A DNA stretch of 64,000 nt from DATARH01 sp963789255 (GTDB taxonomy: Bacteria; Pseudomonadota; Alphaproteobacteria; ATCC43930; CGMCC-115725). Below, in pieces: positions 1 through 9,167 of this stretch. Numbering within the stretch: position 1 is the stretch's first letter; the number at the start of each line of letters is the position of its first letter. Both the position numbers and the translations under genes were made by a program. A model generated the notes under the pieces. That model searched no databases. It was not told where the DNA came from and worked only from the letters and a program-made list of their open reading frames with translations. The stretch is taken from NCBI GenBank assembly GCA_963789255.1, contig CAWBJW010000001.1, positions 496,001 to 560,000 of the forward strand. Reading direction: 5' to 3'.

Positions 1-1
1 C

Positions 2-313
2 CGCAGAATATCGCCGATAGTTCTAGCCGGTCGTGCGTGCGCTGACGGGCGGTGGGAACTCGCCGCCCGATACTACCGTGACGCACTCGACCTGGAGCCG
101 AATGAAGCCAGGATTTGGTTTCAATGCGGGTATGCTCTCCGGGCCGCCGGGAAAGTTTCCGAGGCGGAGGCGGCTTTTAGGAAGGCCTTCGAGCAATCCG
201 GTCTCCGGCTGCCGTTGGTCGGGTCACGCGCGATTTTAGGTGCGCCTTCCGATGCAGCCCCGGAATTGATCCTGCTTTCGCAATCCTCCGCCTCCGCGCT
301 TCCTGTTACCTAA
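2..313 (+). CDS. C-terminal end of a TPR-repeat protein (partial, 5' end outside window)
   Basis: Reading frame 2 is open from the window edge to a TAA at 311-313. Its translation contains a tetratricopeptide-like stretch: an Ala-rich helix with AARYYRDALDLEPNEARIW followed by a second helix pair ending AEAAFRKAFEQ. This is the classic TPR pattern (Tyr/Ala at helix contacts, Pro at the end of the unit). Low-complexity residues follow up to the stop. The start lies upstream of the window. TPR domains mediate protein-protein contacts, and nothing here shows the partner. No ATG is needed because the gene enters from the left, and longer ORFs in other frames here look like shadows. Confidence 0.6.
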   Translation, partial: RRISPIVLAGRACADGRWELAARYYRDALDLEPNEARIWFQCGYALRAAGKVSEAEAAFRKAFEQSGLRLPLVGSRAILGAPSDAAPELILLSQSSASALPVT

Positions 314-713
314 GAACCACCAATCGCTGGGTTTTTCGCTCACTTCCCAAAAGAGCAACCGGATTGGACACGACGGCGTCGCCCACCTGACCTTCGCCAA
401 TTACTACCGGAGCGGCCATCTGCGCCGCATCGCCGGCCGCTCGCTGGCGGACCACATCGCCGCGATAACGCGGTATTGGAACGCGGTCGCCGATCTGCTG
501 TAGCCGCAGCAAGGCGAGGCTCGGCGCCGCGCGTTGGATGTGGGCTGAAGCGATCTCTGCGTTCAGCGAGGGCGGTTCTCGACGCTGCATAGCTCCTCAG
601 CGTGGGGATCGGATTGTTGCGTTATCGCAGCGGCGCCTTATGCTGGCAGTCGCTGCGGTGTGCCTTTCGCCCCGGCAGCCCCACCGACCGGGAACGGCAG
701 CGAGGAGCAGAAC
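314..713. other. 400-base stretch without a convincing gene
   Basis: Between the TPR gene end and the flavoprotein start no complete gene is seen. One forward frame open through 366-503 translates to a protein-like segment (HDGVAHLTFANYYRSGHLRR and then an Ile/Ala/Trp-containing tail ending at TAG 501-503), but it has no recognisable start or family. It may be the 3' remnant of a broken gene. Antisense ORFs here look like composition shadows. The last ~60 bases should hold the promoter of the flavoprotein operon, but no clear -35/-10 pair was found. Confidence 0.35.
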
Positions 714-2303
714 ATGGCAGGGCGCAGCCAGGACGCGCTCGATCTGGTAGCTGATGTCCTGATCGTCGGCGGCGGCCCGGCGGCGAGCTGGGCGGCCGTT
801 GCCGCCGCCGAGGCCGGCACCCGTGTCGTTCTCGTTGACAAGGGCTATGTTGGCACCAGCGGCGCCACCGCACCGGCCAATACCGGGACCTGGTCGCCGC
901 CGCCGGGCGAACCGCGCCGCGCCGCGATCGAGGCGCGCATGAAGCGGACCGGCGGCCTCGCCGACCGGCATTGGGTCGAGCGCGCGCTCGACACGGTCTG
1001 GGAAAAGCTGCACAGCCTCGCGGCGTGGGGCTATCCGTTCCCGACCGACGACAGCGGCCAGCCGTATCGCGCGAACCTGCGCGGCCCCGATTACATGCAC
1101 TTCATGCGGCGCCACGCGCTGCGCGCCGGGGTCAGGATCTGCGACCATCACCCGGCGCTCGAACTGCTCGGCGATGACGATGGCGTTGTCGGCGCGGCCG
1201 GGATCGACCGCCAGCGCGACCGCCCCTGGCGGGTGCGCGCCGGCGCCGTCGTTCTCGCCACCGGCGGCTGTGCGTTCGGCGAGCGCATGCTGGGAGCGGC
1301 GGCGCTGACCGGCGACGGCTATCTGATGGCGGCGGAGGCCGGCGCCGTACTGTCCGGCATGGAGTTCTCGGCGCAATATGGCTTTACGCCCAAGCCGAGC
1401 GCGCTGAACAAGGGGTTGCCGTTCCGCTGGGCGAGTTTCACCCGCGAGGACGGCACGCCGATCGAGGCCAACGGCCGCGATCGCCACACCGTAATCGCCG
1501 AGGCATTGCTCGAAGGGCCGGTCTTCGCCCAGTACGACAAGGCCAGGCCCGAGGTGCAGACCTGGCTGCGGCAGGGTCAGCCGAACTGCTTTCTGCCGCT
1601 CGACCGCACCTTCGTCGATCCGTTTGGCGAGCGCTGGCCGGTGACCTTGCGCTGCGAGGGGACGGTGCGCGGCGTCGGTGGCATTCGGCTCGTCGGCGAC
1701 GATTGTTCGACCGACGTGCCCGGGCTCTATGCCGCCGGCGATGCGGCAAGCCGCGAGCGGCTGACCGGCGCCATCAGCGGCGGCGGCGGCCCCAATTCGT
1801 CGTGGGCGATCGCCTCGGGCAACTGGGCCGGGCGAGCCGCCGCGGCCTATGCGGCGCGGGTCGCCGGCCGTTCGGCGGAGCGAAACGCGGGCCCGCTCGG
1901 CCGCGCCGGGCTGCGGCCGTCAGCCGAAACCCGCGACGATCTGGAAGCTGCCGATATCGTTCGCGTCGTGCAGGAGGAGATGCTGCCGTTGGACCGCAAC
2001 TTTTTCCGTCGCGGGGCCGGCTTGGAGCGCTCGCTCGATCGGCTCGACGCGAGCTGGTCGGCGCTGAGCCGGCATCTGCGCGGCGATGGGCTGGCCGCGG
2101 TAAAGGCGCGCGAGGCGGCTGCCCTGACGGCGACCGGCCGCTGGGCCTATCGCAGCGCGCTCGCCCGCGCCGAGAGCCGCGGGATGCATCGCCGGCATGA
2201 CATGCCGGAGGCCGATCCGGCGTTCGCCTGCCTGTTCGAGGCAACCGGGCTCGACGATGTGCGAATCGCCCGCCGCACCGTCCCGTGGGGTGCGGCGGCA
2301 TGA
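714..2303 (+). CDS. FAD-dependent oxidoreductase, fumarate reductase/AprA-like flavoprotein
   Basis: About 529 aa. The N-terminus has the dinucleotide-binding motif of the FAD_binding_2 family (DVLIVGGGPAASWAAVAAAE), followed by the flavin-contacting segment GTSGATAPANTG. A late FAD-binding segment (VPGLYAAGDAA then GAISGGGGPNSSWA) and a helical C-terminal domain follow, as in succinate dehydrogenase, fumarate reductase and APS reductase alpha chains. ATG 714 is preferred over upstream in-frame codons from 660 because GAGGAG lies just before it. The stop overlaps the start of the ferredoxin gene (ATGA), so the two are translationally coupled and probably form an electron-transfer pair. The ABC importer downstream suggests the substrate is imported by the same operon. 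The exact substrate is unknown; no sulfur-specific residues could be assigned. Confidence 0.8.
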   Translation: MAGRSQDALDLVADVLIVGGGPAASWAAVAAAEAGTRVVLVDKGYVGTSGATAPANTGTWSPPPGEPRRAAIEARMKRTGGLADRHWVERALDTVWEKLHSLAAWGYPFPTDDSGQPYRANLRGPDYMHFMRRHALRAGVRICDHHPALELLGDDDGVVGAAGIDRQRDRPWRVRAGAVVLATGGCAFGERMLGAAALTGDGYLMAAEAGAVLSGMEFSAQYGFTPKPSALNKGLPFRWASFTREDGTPIEANGRDRHTVIAEALLEGPVFAQYDKARPEVQTWLRQGQPNCFLPLDRTFVDPFGERWPVTLRCEGTVRGVGGIRLVGDDCSTDVPGLYAAGDAASRERLTGAISGGGGPNSSWAIASGNWAGRAAAAYAARVAGRSAERNAGPLGRAGLRPSAETRDDLEAADIVRVVQEEMLPLDRNFFRRGAGLERSLDRLDASWSALSRHLRGDGLAAVKAREAAALTATGRWAYRSALARAESRGMHRRHDMPEADPAFACLFEATGLDDVRIARRTVPWGAAA

Positions 2304-2629
2304 TCGAAATCGTCTCGGAGGGACGCTGCATCGAGTGCGACATCTGCGTCAAGGTGTGCCCGGCCAATGTCTTTGACCGGGTGCCCGAGGCGCCGCCGGT
2401 GATCGCCCGGCAGAACGATTGCCAGACCTGTTTCCTGTGCGAGATCTACTGCCCGACCGATGCGCTTTATGTCGCCCCCAATGCCGAGGGGCCGACCCCG
2501 GTCGGCGAGGCCGAGATCGAAGCGAAGGGGCTGTTCGGCAGCTACGGCCGGGCGCTGGGCTGGCGGCGCGGCAAGCCCGGCGGGGCGGATGAGGACCCGA
2601 CCTTCCGCCTGCGCGCCACCGAGCTGTGA
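2300..2629 (+). CDS. 4Fe-4S dicluster ferredoxin (AprB-like partner)
   Basis: About 109 aa. Two classic cluster motifs are visible: CIECDICVKVCP near residue 10 and CQTCFLCEIYCP near residue 40. Each is CxxCxxCxxxCP, so two [4Fe-4S] clusters are expected. The ~50-residue tail carries no further cysteines. ATG 2300 overlaps the TGA of the flavoprotein (ATGA); an ATG 15 bases upstream is possible but would give a longer overlap. The gene most likely shuttles electrons to or from the adjacent flavoprotein, comparable to the AprA/AprB arrangement, although it is shorter than typical AprB. The ABC ATPase gene follows after ~90 bases. Confidence 0.85.
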   Translation: MIEIVSEGRCIECDICVKVCPANVFDRVPEAPPVIARQNDCQTCFLCEIYCPTDALYVAPNAEGPTPVGEAEIEAKGLFGSYGRALGWRRGKPGGADEDPTFRLRATEL

Positions 2630-2717
2630 GTTTGCCCCGGCGCGCCGCCGCGCGCCGGGCATTTCCGCCCAATTGGAGGGCAAGGCACAACAACGAGCGG
2701 CGGATTCGGGAAGGGGA

Positions 2718-3473
2718 ATGGCCGAGGACATCGACGTCAGGGATGTTTCCTTTGAATATGCTGCCGCCGGGCAAAGCCCTGTCCTGGCGGTCAGGGATGT
2801 CAGCTTTTCGGTTCCGGCGACCACGTTTCTCAGCATTCTCGGCCCGAGCGGGTGCGGCAAGACGACGATCATGAACATGCTCGCCGGGTTCCTCGCGCCG
2901 ACGCGGGGCAATATCCGGATCGGCGGCAAGGACCTCAATGGCCGGCAGCATAACCGGGGCATCGTGTTTCAGGATTTTGCCCAGTTGTTCCCATGGCGCA
3001 CGGCCCGGCGCAATATCGAATTCGGCCTCGAACTGCGCGGTCATTCGAAGCAGGCGCGCGGCGAAACCGCGCTGGAGTTCCTCACCCTGGTAGGGTTGCA
3101 AAACTCCGCCGATGCCTTTCCGCATCAGCTGTCGGGCGGGATGCAGCAGCGCGTCGCGATCGCACGCGCGCTTGCCTACAACCCCGGCGTGCTGCTGATG
3201 GACGAGCCGTTTGCGGCGCTCGACGCGATGACGCGCGAAGAGATGCAGCGGTTCTTGACCGAAATCTGGCAACGCACCCAAAAGACCATCGTCTACATCA
3301 CGCACAACGTCGCCGAGGCGGTCTATCTTGCCGACAAGGTGCTGGTCCTCGCCGCACGGCCCGGCTGGATCAAGGCCGAGCTGAACATCGATTTGCCGCG
3401 GCCGCGCGATCCGCTCAGCGACGCCTTCGTCGCCGTCCAGCGCGAGATCCTCGGTCATCTCGGCGCGCGGTGA
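2718..3473 (+). CDS. ABC transporter ATP-binding protein, SsuB/TauB/NrtD type
   Basis: About 251 aa. Walker A is GPSGCGKTT (about residues 38-46), the signature is LSGGMQQR, Walker B is VLLMDEPF and the H-loop is in VYITHN. The family is the nitrate/sulfonate/taurine importers. ATG 2718 follows GGGAAGGGG; the longer in-frame upstream extension overlaps the ferredoxin gene and is unlikely. It energises the two permeases encoded next. It is followed by a 11-base gap to the first permease. Confidence 0.92.
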   Translation: MAEDIDVRDVSFEYAAAGQSPVLAVRDVSFSVPATTFLSILGPSGCGKTTIMNMLAGFLAPTRGNIRIGGKDLNGRQHNRGIVFQDFAQLFPWRTARRNIEFGLELRGHSKQARGETALEFLTLVGLQNSADAFPHQLSGGMQQRVAIARALAYNPGVLLMDEPFAALDAMTREEMQRFLTEIWQRTQKTIVYITHNVAEAVYLADKVLVLAARPGWIKAELNIDLPRPRDPLSDAFVAVQREILGHLGAR

Positions 3474-3484
3474 GGGGACAGCTT

Positions 3485-4321
3485 GTGGCGATTGTCGAGC
3501 GCAAGCGGCTGCCGCGAACCCGGATTGCCAAGCGGCGCCTGGAACAGGCCGGCAGGACGGCGGTCTCCTATGGCGTGAGCCTGCTCGCCTTTGCCGGTTT
3601 TGCGCTCGGCTATGAGCTGTTGGCTCGCTACGGCGGGTTTTCACCGAAATTCGTCCCCGGGCTTGGCGCCATTGCCGAGGCCTTGGTGCGGCTCACCGCG
3701 AACGGCGTTCTGCTGGCATCGACCCTGGCGACGCTCTACCGGCTCATTGCCGGCTTCCTGCTCGCGGCGTCGATCGGCGTCTCGCTCGGCGTCCTGATGG
3801 GACATTACGAATGGGTCGAGGACACGCTTCTGCCCATCATCAGCTTTTGCTATCCGATCCCCGGCCTCGCCTATGCGCCGCTGTTTGTCATGTGGTTCGG
3901 GCTCGGCGACCTGCCGACCATCATGCTGGTCGGCACGTCGGCATCGTTCATCGTTGTCATCAATACCTGGAAGGGCGTCAAGGCGGTAAAGCCGATCTGG
4001 CTCAGATCGGCGCAGGCCATGGGGGCAACCGACCGTGACCTGTTCCGCCGCGTGATCCTCCCAGGCTCGCTGCCCTACATTCTGGTCGGCCTCAAACTCG
4101 GTCTCGCCAACGCCTGGCGCATCCTCGTCGGGGTCGAGATGGTGACATCGGTCCAGCGCGGCTTGGGTTGGCTGATCTTCGGCGCCCAGACGTTCCTCAA
4201 CACCGATGTGATGCTGGCGACCATCGTCGTGATCGGGGCGATCGGATTGCTGCTCGAGAAGCAGGTCTTTCAGCGCATCGAGAACTACACGGTGGCGCGC
4301 TGGGGCATGGTCACGTCATGA
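3485..4321 (+). CDS. ABC transporter permease, SsuC/TauC type (first)
   Basis: About 278 aa starting with GTG 3485, preceded by GAGGGGAC. The segment after residue ~30 is the first membrane helix (SLLAFAGFALGYELLA). The BPD_transp_1 region shows five to six hydrophobic segments and the ATPase-contacting EAA-like loop around WLRSAQAMGATDRDLFRRVI. The stop overlaps the ATG of the second permease (ATGA). Two different permease genes imply a heterodimeric membrane channel, unlike the usual SsuC homodimer. Confidence 0.88.
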   Translation: MAIVERKRLPRTRIAKRRLEQAGRTAVSYGVSLLAFAGFALGYELLARYGGFSPKFVPGLGAIAEALVRLTANGVLLASTLATLYRLIAGFLLAASIGVSLGVLMGHYEWVEDTLLPIISFCYPIPGLAYAPLFVMWFGLGDLPTIMLVGTSASFIVVINTWKGVKAVKPIWLRSAQAMGATDRDLFRRVILPGSLPYILVGLKLGLANAWRILVGVEMVTSVQRGLGWLIFGAQTFLNTDVMLATIVVIGAIGLLLEKQVFQRIENYTVARWGMVTS

Positions 4322-5109
4322 GCGCGGCCGAGACATCGGGGCGGCGCAAGAGGCTGTGGCGCGGCGCCGCCGGGATCATCGCCTGCCTCGCCCTATGGGA
4401 GGCGTTTGCGTATAGCGGCATGTTCTCTACCGCCTTGACGCCGCCGCTCGAGAGCATCGCCGCCACGATGATCTCGATGCTGCGCGACGGCTCCCTGATC
4501 GAGAATGCGCTCGCCACGCTGACGCGGGTGTTTATCGGGTTCGCGATCGCCTTCGCGATAGGCGTGCCGCTCGGCATGCTGATGGGGCGATATTGGATCG
4601 TCGAGCGCTTCTTCCTGCCGCTGGTCAGCGTGTTGATGCCGATCCCCTCGCTCGCCTGGGTTCCGCTGCTGCTGTTGTGGTGCGGCATCGGCGATACGGC
4701 CACGATTGTCGTGGTCGTCTATGCCTCGGTGTTTCCGTTGCTGTTCAATGTCTGGCGTGGCGTCACCGCGGTGAACCCGCTGTGGATCAGGGCGGCCGCA
4801 ATCATGGGGGCGGACCGCTGGACGATGTTTCGCAAAATCATCGTGCCGGGCGGCATGCCCTACATCCTCACCGGCGCGCGGCTGGGTTTCGGTCGCGCCT
4901 GGATCGGCGTCGTCGGCGCCGAGCTGCTGTCCAGTCCACGGCTCGGCCTGGGCGAGATCATCTTCAATGCCGGCGAGTTTCTGCAATCGAGCGTCATGTT
5001 CAGCGCGATCATCGTGATCGGCGCGCTCGGCGTGTTTTTCGAACGCTTTGTCTTTCAGACCATCGAAACCGCGACGGTGCGGAAATGGGGGATGAGCGTC
5101 GGGCGCTAG
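4318..5109 (+). CDS. ABC transporter permease, SsuC/TauC type (second)
   Basis: About 263 aa, coupled to the first permease by an ATGA overlap. It has an N-terminal membrane helix (GIIACLALWEAFAYSGMF) and the same BPD_transp_1 architecture, with the EAA-like loop WIRAAAIMGADRWTMFRKI. It resembles the first permease in overall plan, which suggests an old duplication giving a heterodimer. The binding-protein gene starts 30 bases downstream. Confidence 0.88.
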   Translation: MSAAETSGRRKRLWRGAAGIIACLALWEAFAYSGMFSTALTPPLESIAATMISMLRDGSLIENALATLTRVFIGFAIAFAIGVPLGMLMGRYWIVERFFLPLVSVLMPIPSLAWVPLLLLWCGIGDTATIVVVVYASVFPLLFNVWRGVTAVNPLWIRAAAIMGADRWTMFRKIIVPGGMPYILTGARLGFGRAWIGVVGAELLSSPRLGLGEIIFNAGEFLQSSVMFSAIIVIGALGVFFERFVFQTIETATVRKWGMSVGR

Positions 5110-5139
5110 TCGGAACAGAGCAGCCAAAGGGAGGACGAC

Positions 5140-6126
5140 ATGCACGAGATGACCGTCGATAGACGCCAATTGTTGGCCCTGTTCGGCGCATCAGCCGCCG
5201 CGTCGCTGATTGCGCGGCACGCGATGGCGGCGACGCCGCTCAATTTCGGCTATGACGAGTCCGCGGGCTGGGGCGCGCTCGGGATGGTCGCCAAGGCCGA
5301 GGGCATGTTCAAGAAGGCCGGCGCCAACGTCGCCTACTTCACCTTCGACAGCGGCAAGACGACCCGCGACGCGATGGTGTCCGGCCATATCGACATCGGC
5401 ATCCTGGGTGCGACGCCGTTTATCATCGGCGCCGCCAAGGGCGATATGGAGGCGATCGCCATGGCGATGTATGCGGGCAAGACCAATTCCGTCCTGGCCG
5501 GCGTGAAAAGCGGGATCGCCTCGATCAAGGATTTGAAAGGCCGCCGGGTCGCCTCGCAGCTCGGCACCGCCACGAACTACGCCTTCCTGAACGAGATCCT
5601 GCCGAAATACGGCCTGTCGGCCGCCGATGTCCATATCATCAATACGCAGGGCGGCAACATGATCGCGGCTCTCGTTTCCGGTTCGGTGGACGCCATCGTC
5701 GACACCGAGCCGTTCATTTCCATCGCTGAAGTCGATGGGCTCGGCAAGGAGATCGTCAATTTCTCGTCGTTCGACATGTTGCCGGTCGTGCTGGCCGCCA
5801 ACCGCCCGGTGGTGGAGCAGCGGCCGAAGGAACTGGTGGCGTTCCTGCGCGGCTGGATTGCCACGATAAAGCTGTTCGAGACCCAGCCGGCCGAGGCGGC
5901 GAAGATCCTGCGCGGCGTCATGGAGGCGCAGGGTTTCAAGATCAGCGACAAGGCAACGATGCTGATGCTGTCGAAGCTCGGGGTCAACGCGCAGTACGTG
6001 CCGGGCGTCAAGGCTTATATGGACGCCCAGTCGAAGGTGCTGCAGCAGCAGCATGTGATCGACAAGCTGCCGGATTGGGACAAGCTCCTCAACCGCTCGC
6101 TGTTGCAGCAGGCCATGGTCGCTTGA
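5140..6126 (+). CDS. ABC transporter substrate-binding protein, SsuA/NMT1-like
   Basis: About 328 aa with a good Shine-Dalgarno (GGGAGGACGAC) before ATG 5140. The N-terminus has a twin-arginine-like signal (VDRRQLLALFGASAAAS, cleavage probably after HAMAA), so it may be exported folded. The mature part follows the SsuA/ThiY/NMT1 fold: GWGALGMVAKAEGMFKKAG near the start, the central region DLKGRRVASQLGTATNYAFL and the hinge GGNMIAALVSGSVDAIVDTE. The ligand cannot be named: sulfonate, taurine, nitrate, pyrimidine and aromatic sulfonate binders all look like this. It closes the transporter cluster. Confidence 0.88.
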   Translation: MHEMTVDRRQLLALFGASAAASLIARHAMAATPLNFGYDESAGWGALGMVAKAEGMFKKAGANVAYFTFDSGKTTRDAMVSGHIDIGILGATPFIIGAAKGDMEAIAMAMYAGKTNSVLAGVKSGIASIKDLKGRRVASQLGTATNYAFLNEILPKYGLSAADVHIINTQGGNMIAALVSGSVDAIVDTEPFISIAEVDGLGKEIVNFSSFDMLPVVLAANRPVVEQRPKELVAFLRGWIATIKLFETQPAEAAKILRGVMEAQGFKISDKATMLMLSKLGVNAQYVPGVKAYMDAQSKVLQQQHVIDKLPDWDKLLNRSLLQQAMVA

Positions 6127-6136
6127 GCACCCTCCG

Positions 6137-6155
6137 GCGCCCGTCCGCCGGGCGC
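6137..6155. terminator. GC-rich hairpin behind the importer operon
   Basis: A 7-bp stem GCGCCCG/CGGGCGC with a 5-base loop begins 11 bases after the binding-protein stop. No T-run follows, so it is at best a weak or Rho-assisted terminator, or an mRNA 3'-end stabiliser. Confidence 0.3.
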
Positions 6156-6372
6156 GGCGGACGAGGCTCGCGCCGTCGAGCGAGCGGCGCACCCGGATCA
6201 ACCGGGGGGTGACGGTGAGGCCCGGCGGCGGCACGAATCCGAAACCGTGCCGCAAGCTGCCGAGCCGGGCGGCCGCAACAGGGCAAATCCAGCGAAGATG
6301 TTATTTCTCCTGGGGCAGGGGATTTGCCTCCGCTTAGAATGCCTGCGCAACCCGCTATCCCCGGGGATCACG

Positions 6373-7705
6373 ATGGCGCCGCGCGTCGATCCGGTCGCAT
6401 CCGACGAAGCTCTCCCGGCCCGCGCCGACGTCGTCATCATCGGCGGCGGCATCATCGGCACGAGCACGGCGCTGTTTCTCGCGCAACGCGGCGTTTCGGC
6501 TGTGCTGTGCGAGAAGGGGCACATCGCCGGCGAGCAGTCGAGCCGCAATTGGGGCTGGTGCCGCAAGATGGTGCGCGATCCGCGCGAGATCCCGCTGGTC
6601 ATCGAAAGCCTGCGTCTGTGGCAGGGGATGAACCGCATGGTCGAGGCCGAGACCGGGTTCCGCACCTGCGGGATCATGTATCTCGGCGAGAGCGAGGCGG
6701 ACCTTGCGCGGCTCGAAGGCTGGCTCGACCACGCCCGCGAATACCAGCTCGATACCAGGGTGATCGACGGCGCCGAGGTGGCCCGGCTGTTGCCTGGCTC
6801 GGTCGGGCCCTGGGCCGGCGCGCTCTACACCGCGAGCGACGGCAAGGCCGAGCCGCAAATGGCGGCGCCGGCAATCGCCGTGGCGGCGCGCCGCCTCGGT
6901 GCCGCGATCCTCACCGGGTGCGCCGCGCGCGGCATCGAGACCGCGGGCGGGCATGTCGCGGCGGTGGTGACCGAAAAGGGCCGCATCGCCTGCGGCTCGG
7001 TGGTGCTCGCCGGCGGTGCCTGGTCGCGTCTCTTTTGCGGCAATCTCGGCATCGAGTCTGCCGCAGCTCAAGGTCTTAGGCTCGGTGATGCGCACCGAGC
7101 CGCTCGCCGGCGGGCCCGAGATCTCGGCCTCGGGCGGACTCTTCGGCTACCGGAAACGGCTCGACGGCGGCTACACCGTGGCGACCCTCGGGGTGCGGAC
7201 CATCGACATCGTGCCGGACAGCTTTCGCCTTTTCCCGGAGTACCTGCCGAGTGCGCGACTGCACTGGCAAAAGCTGCGGTTCCGCGTCGGCCGGCGCTTT
7301 GCCGAGGAGTGGCGCGTGAAGCGGCGCTGGGCGCTCGATCAGCCCTCGCCGTTCGAGGCATTGCGGGTGCTCGATCCCGAGGCCGACCCCTATGTCCTGG
7401 AGCGCGCCCGCGCCAGCATCGGCGCCGCGTTTCCTGCGTTCCGCACCGTATCGGTGGCGCAAAGCTGGGGCGGCATGATCGATGTTATGCCCGATGCGAT
7501 CCCGGTCATCTCGGCGGTCGACAGCCTGCCCGGGTTCTTCATCGCCACGGGTTTTTCCGGCCATGGTTTCGGCATCGGGCCGGGGGCAGGCCGCCTGATG
7601 GCCGATATGGTGACCGGAGCGCCCGCGATCGTCGACCCGGCGCCGTTCCGTCTGTCGCGCTTCACCGACGGCTCGAACCCGCGGCCGCACCCGCTGGCGA
7701 GCTGA
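6373..7705 (+). CDS. DAO-family FAD-dependent oxidoreductase (one frame break)
   Basis: About 443 aa once joined. The N-terminal half has the Rossmann motif VVIIGGGIIGTSTALFLA and the segment SSRNWGWCRKMVRDPREIP. The C-terminal half lies in another frame from about 7057 and carries SLPGFFIATGFSGHGFGIGP, the typical DAO-family closing FAD motif. At the break, removing one T in gag-t-ctgccg (7057) restores GIELPQLKVLGSVMRTEP, as expected in this family. The family oxidises amines or N-methyl amino acids; the substrate is unknown. ATG 6373 is the likely start, since upstream in-frame sequence is not protein-like. It may belong to the same catabolic unit as the importer, but a ~246-base gap separates them. 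Confidence 0.75.
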
Positions 7706-7728
7706 CCCCAGGAGAACTGACGCGAGGA

Positions 7729-8328
7729 TTACGGCGCGGCGGCGAGCTTCTGGCGCAGCTGCGCGATCAACGCACCGACGCTGCCGCCGTTGCGCTGGAT
7801 CACCGAGGCAAACTCGTCGCGCTCGGTCACCTTCATGCTGACGCCGCCGACATAGACATCGGTGATCTTATAGTGCCCGGCGCCGCCGACCAGATACCAG
7901 TCGACCGCAATCCGGCTGCTGTCGGGGCGGATGATCTCGCTGGCGACGATTGTCTCGTCGCCATTCGGACGCGCGCCGGTGACGTGGAACGGCTCGCCGC
8001 CGTACTGGCCGAGCCGGGTGCTGTAGGCGCGCACGATGTATTCCTGAAACAGCTGCAGAAATTGCTGCTGCTGCTGCGGCGTGGCGATGCGCCAATAGCG
8101 CCCGAGAACGAACCGGCCGATCCCGGGGATATCGAAATCATTCTGGAATAATTGGCGAAATCGCGCCACCCGCTGCGCCTCCGGGACGCTCGGGCCCAAC
8201 ACCTGGATGGCCTGTTGACCGAGCGTGCCGACGAAGGCGCGCGCATCCTGCGCCATTGCCGGGCGCGGCAGCGCCAGACACAGGAACGTCACGAGCAGTG
8301 CACCGATCGCCGCAGAACGTCGCATCAT
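7729..8328 (-). CDS. mlaC: Phospholipid-binding protein MlaC
   Basis: About 199 aa. A signal peptide (ALLVTFLCLALPRPAMAQ) is followed by the MlaC/Ttg2D domain, with RFRQLFQNDFDIPGIGRFVL near the N-terminus, the FQEYIVRAYSTRLGQY helix and IAVDWYLVGGAGHYKITDVY near the end. MlaC carries phospholipid across the periplasm between the outer-membrane MlaA complex and the inner-membrane MlaFEDB transporter. The start overlaps the mlaA stop (ATGA), so they are co-expressed. The mlaFEDB genes are not in this window. Confidence 0.93.
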   Translation of the reverse strand: MMRRSAAIGALLVTFLCLALPRPAMAQDARAFVGTLGQQAIQVLGPSVPEAQRVARFRQLFQNDFDIPGIGRFVLGRYWRIATPQQQQQFLQLFQEYIVRAYSTRLGQYGGEPFHVTGARPNGDETIVASEIIRPDSSRIAVDWYLVGGAGHYKITDVYVGGVSMKVTERDEFASVIQRNGGSVGALIAQLRQKLAAAP

Positions 8329-9167
8329 TTCGCGGGAACCTCTTGCGGCTGGGGTACCGGGGCTACGGAATAGGAGATCGGCGCTTCCGGCGTCGCCCCG
8401 CCGCCCTGCATCGGAGCCGGGTTCGGCAGGTTCGACGGCTCGTGACGGATCTCCGCCGCGCGCCGCTGACGGTACAGCGAGCGAATTGTCGCATAATAAT
8501 CGAGCGCGGTTCGCTCGATGTCGGCGAGGGTTTTGATGTTGCGCTCGCGCTCGTCGATGCCGGAAGCGGCGGCACGCGCCACCACCACCACCAGAAGATG
8601 CTGGCCGGCGAAATAATCGCCCGGGTCGGCGAACCCGTCGCCGACCTGCCCGATCAGGTCGCGCGGGTTCGATGGGCCCAACACCGGAACGACGATATAG
8701 GGACCAGAGACGAAGCCCCATCTCGCGAGGGTGATCCCGAAATCGTTGGAGTGATAGGGGATTCCCAACTTCGTCGCGACGTCGAAGATCCCGCCGACCC
8801 CGACGGTGGTGTTGATGGCAAGACGCCCAAATGTTTTCGCGGCAAGCCCGGCCTGGCCTTGCAGCACGTCGTTGGCGAAAATGACCGGCCCGTTCAGGTT
8901 CTCCAGAAAATCATGCAGCGACTGGCGCACCGGCTGCGGCACCACGGTGCGGTAGGCTTTCGCCACGGGAAGCAGCACCGCCTTGTTGACGTCCTGGTTG
9001 AAGCCGAAGACCGCGCGATTGGCATCCTCGTACGGATCGTCGAAGTTTTCCCCGCCGCCCGCGGTCTGCGCGGCGCCGGGAGCGCCCGGCCCGGCACAGC
9101 CGGAAACGGCGAGGCCGGCAGCAAGAAGGCCGGGCAGGATCAGCGGCAACCGGCGAACACGCATCAA
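8325..9167 (-). CDS. mlaA: Outer-membrane lipid asymmetry lipoprotein MlaA (VacJ)
   Basis: About 280 aa. The lipobox LAVSGC places the lipidated cysteine near residue 24. The MlaA domain follows: FDDPYEDANRAVFGFNQDVN, RTVVPQPVRQSLHDFLENL, and the central FGRLAINTTVGVGGIFDVA and SNDFGITLARWG. MlaA removes phospholipid from the outer leaflet of the outer membrane. The Pro/Gln-rich C-terminal tail after about residue 240 is likely disordered. It is the first gene of the mlaA-mlaC pair and is divergent from sahR. Confidence 0.95.
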   Translation of the reverse strand: MMRVRRLPLILPGLLAAGLAVSGCAGPGAPGAAQTAGGGENFDDPYEDANRAVFGFNQDVNKAVLLPVAKAYRTVVPQPVRQSLHDFLENLNGPVIFANDVLQGQAGLAAKTFGRLAINTTVGVGGIFDVATKLGIPYHSNDFGITLARWGFVSGPYIVVPVLGPSNPRDLIGQVGDGFADPGDYFAGQHLLVVVVARAAASGIDERERNIKTLADIERTALDYYATIRSLYRQRRAAEIRHEPSNLPNPAPMQGGGATPEAPISYSVAPVPQPQEVPAK

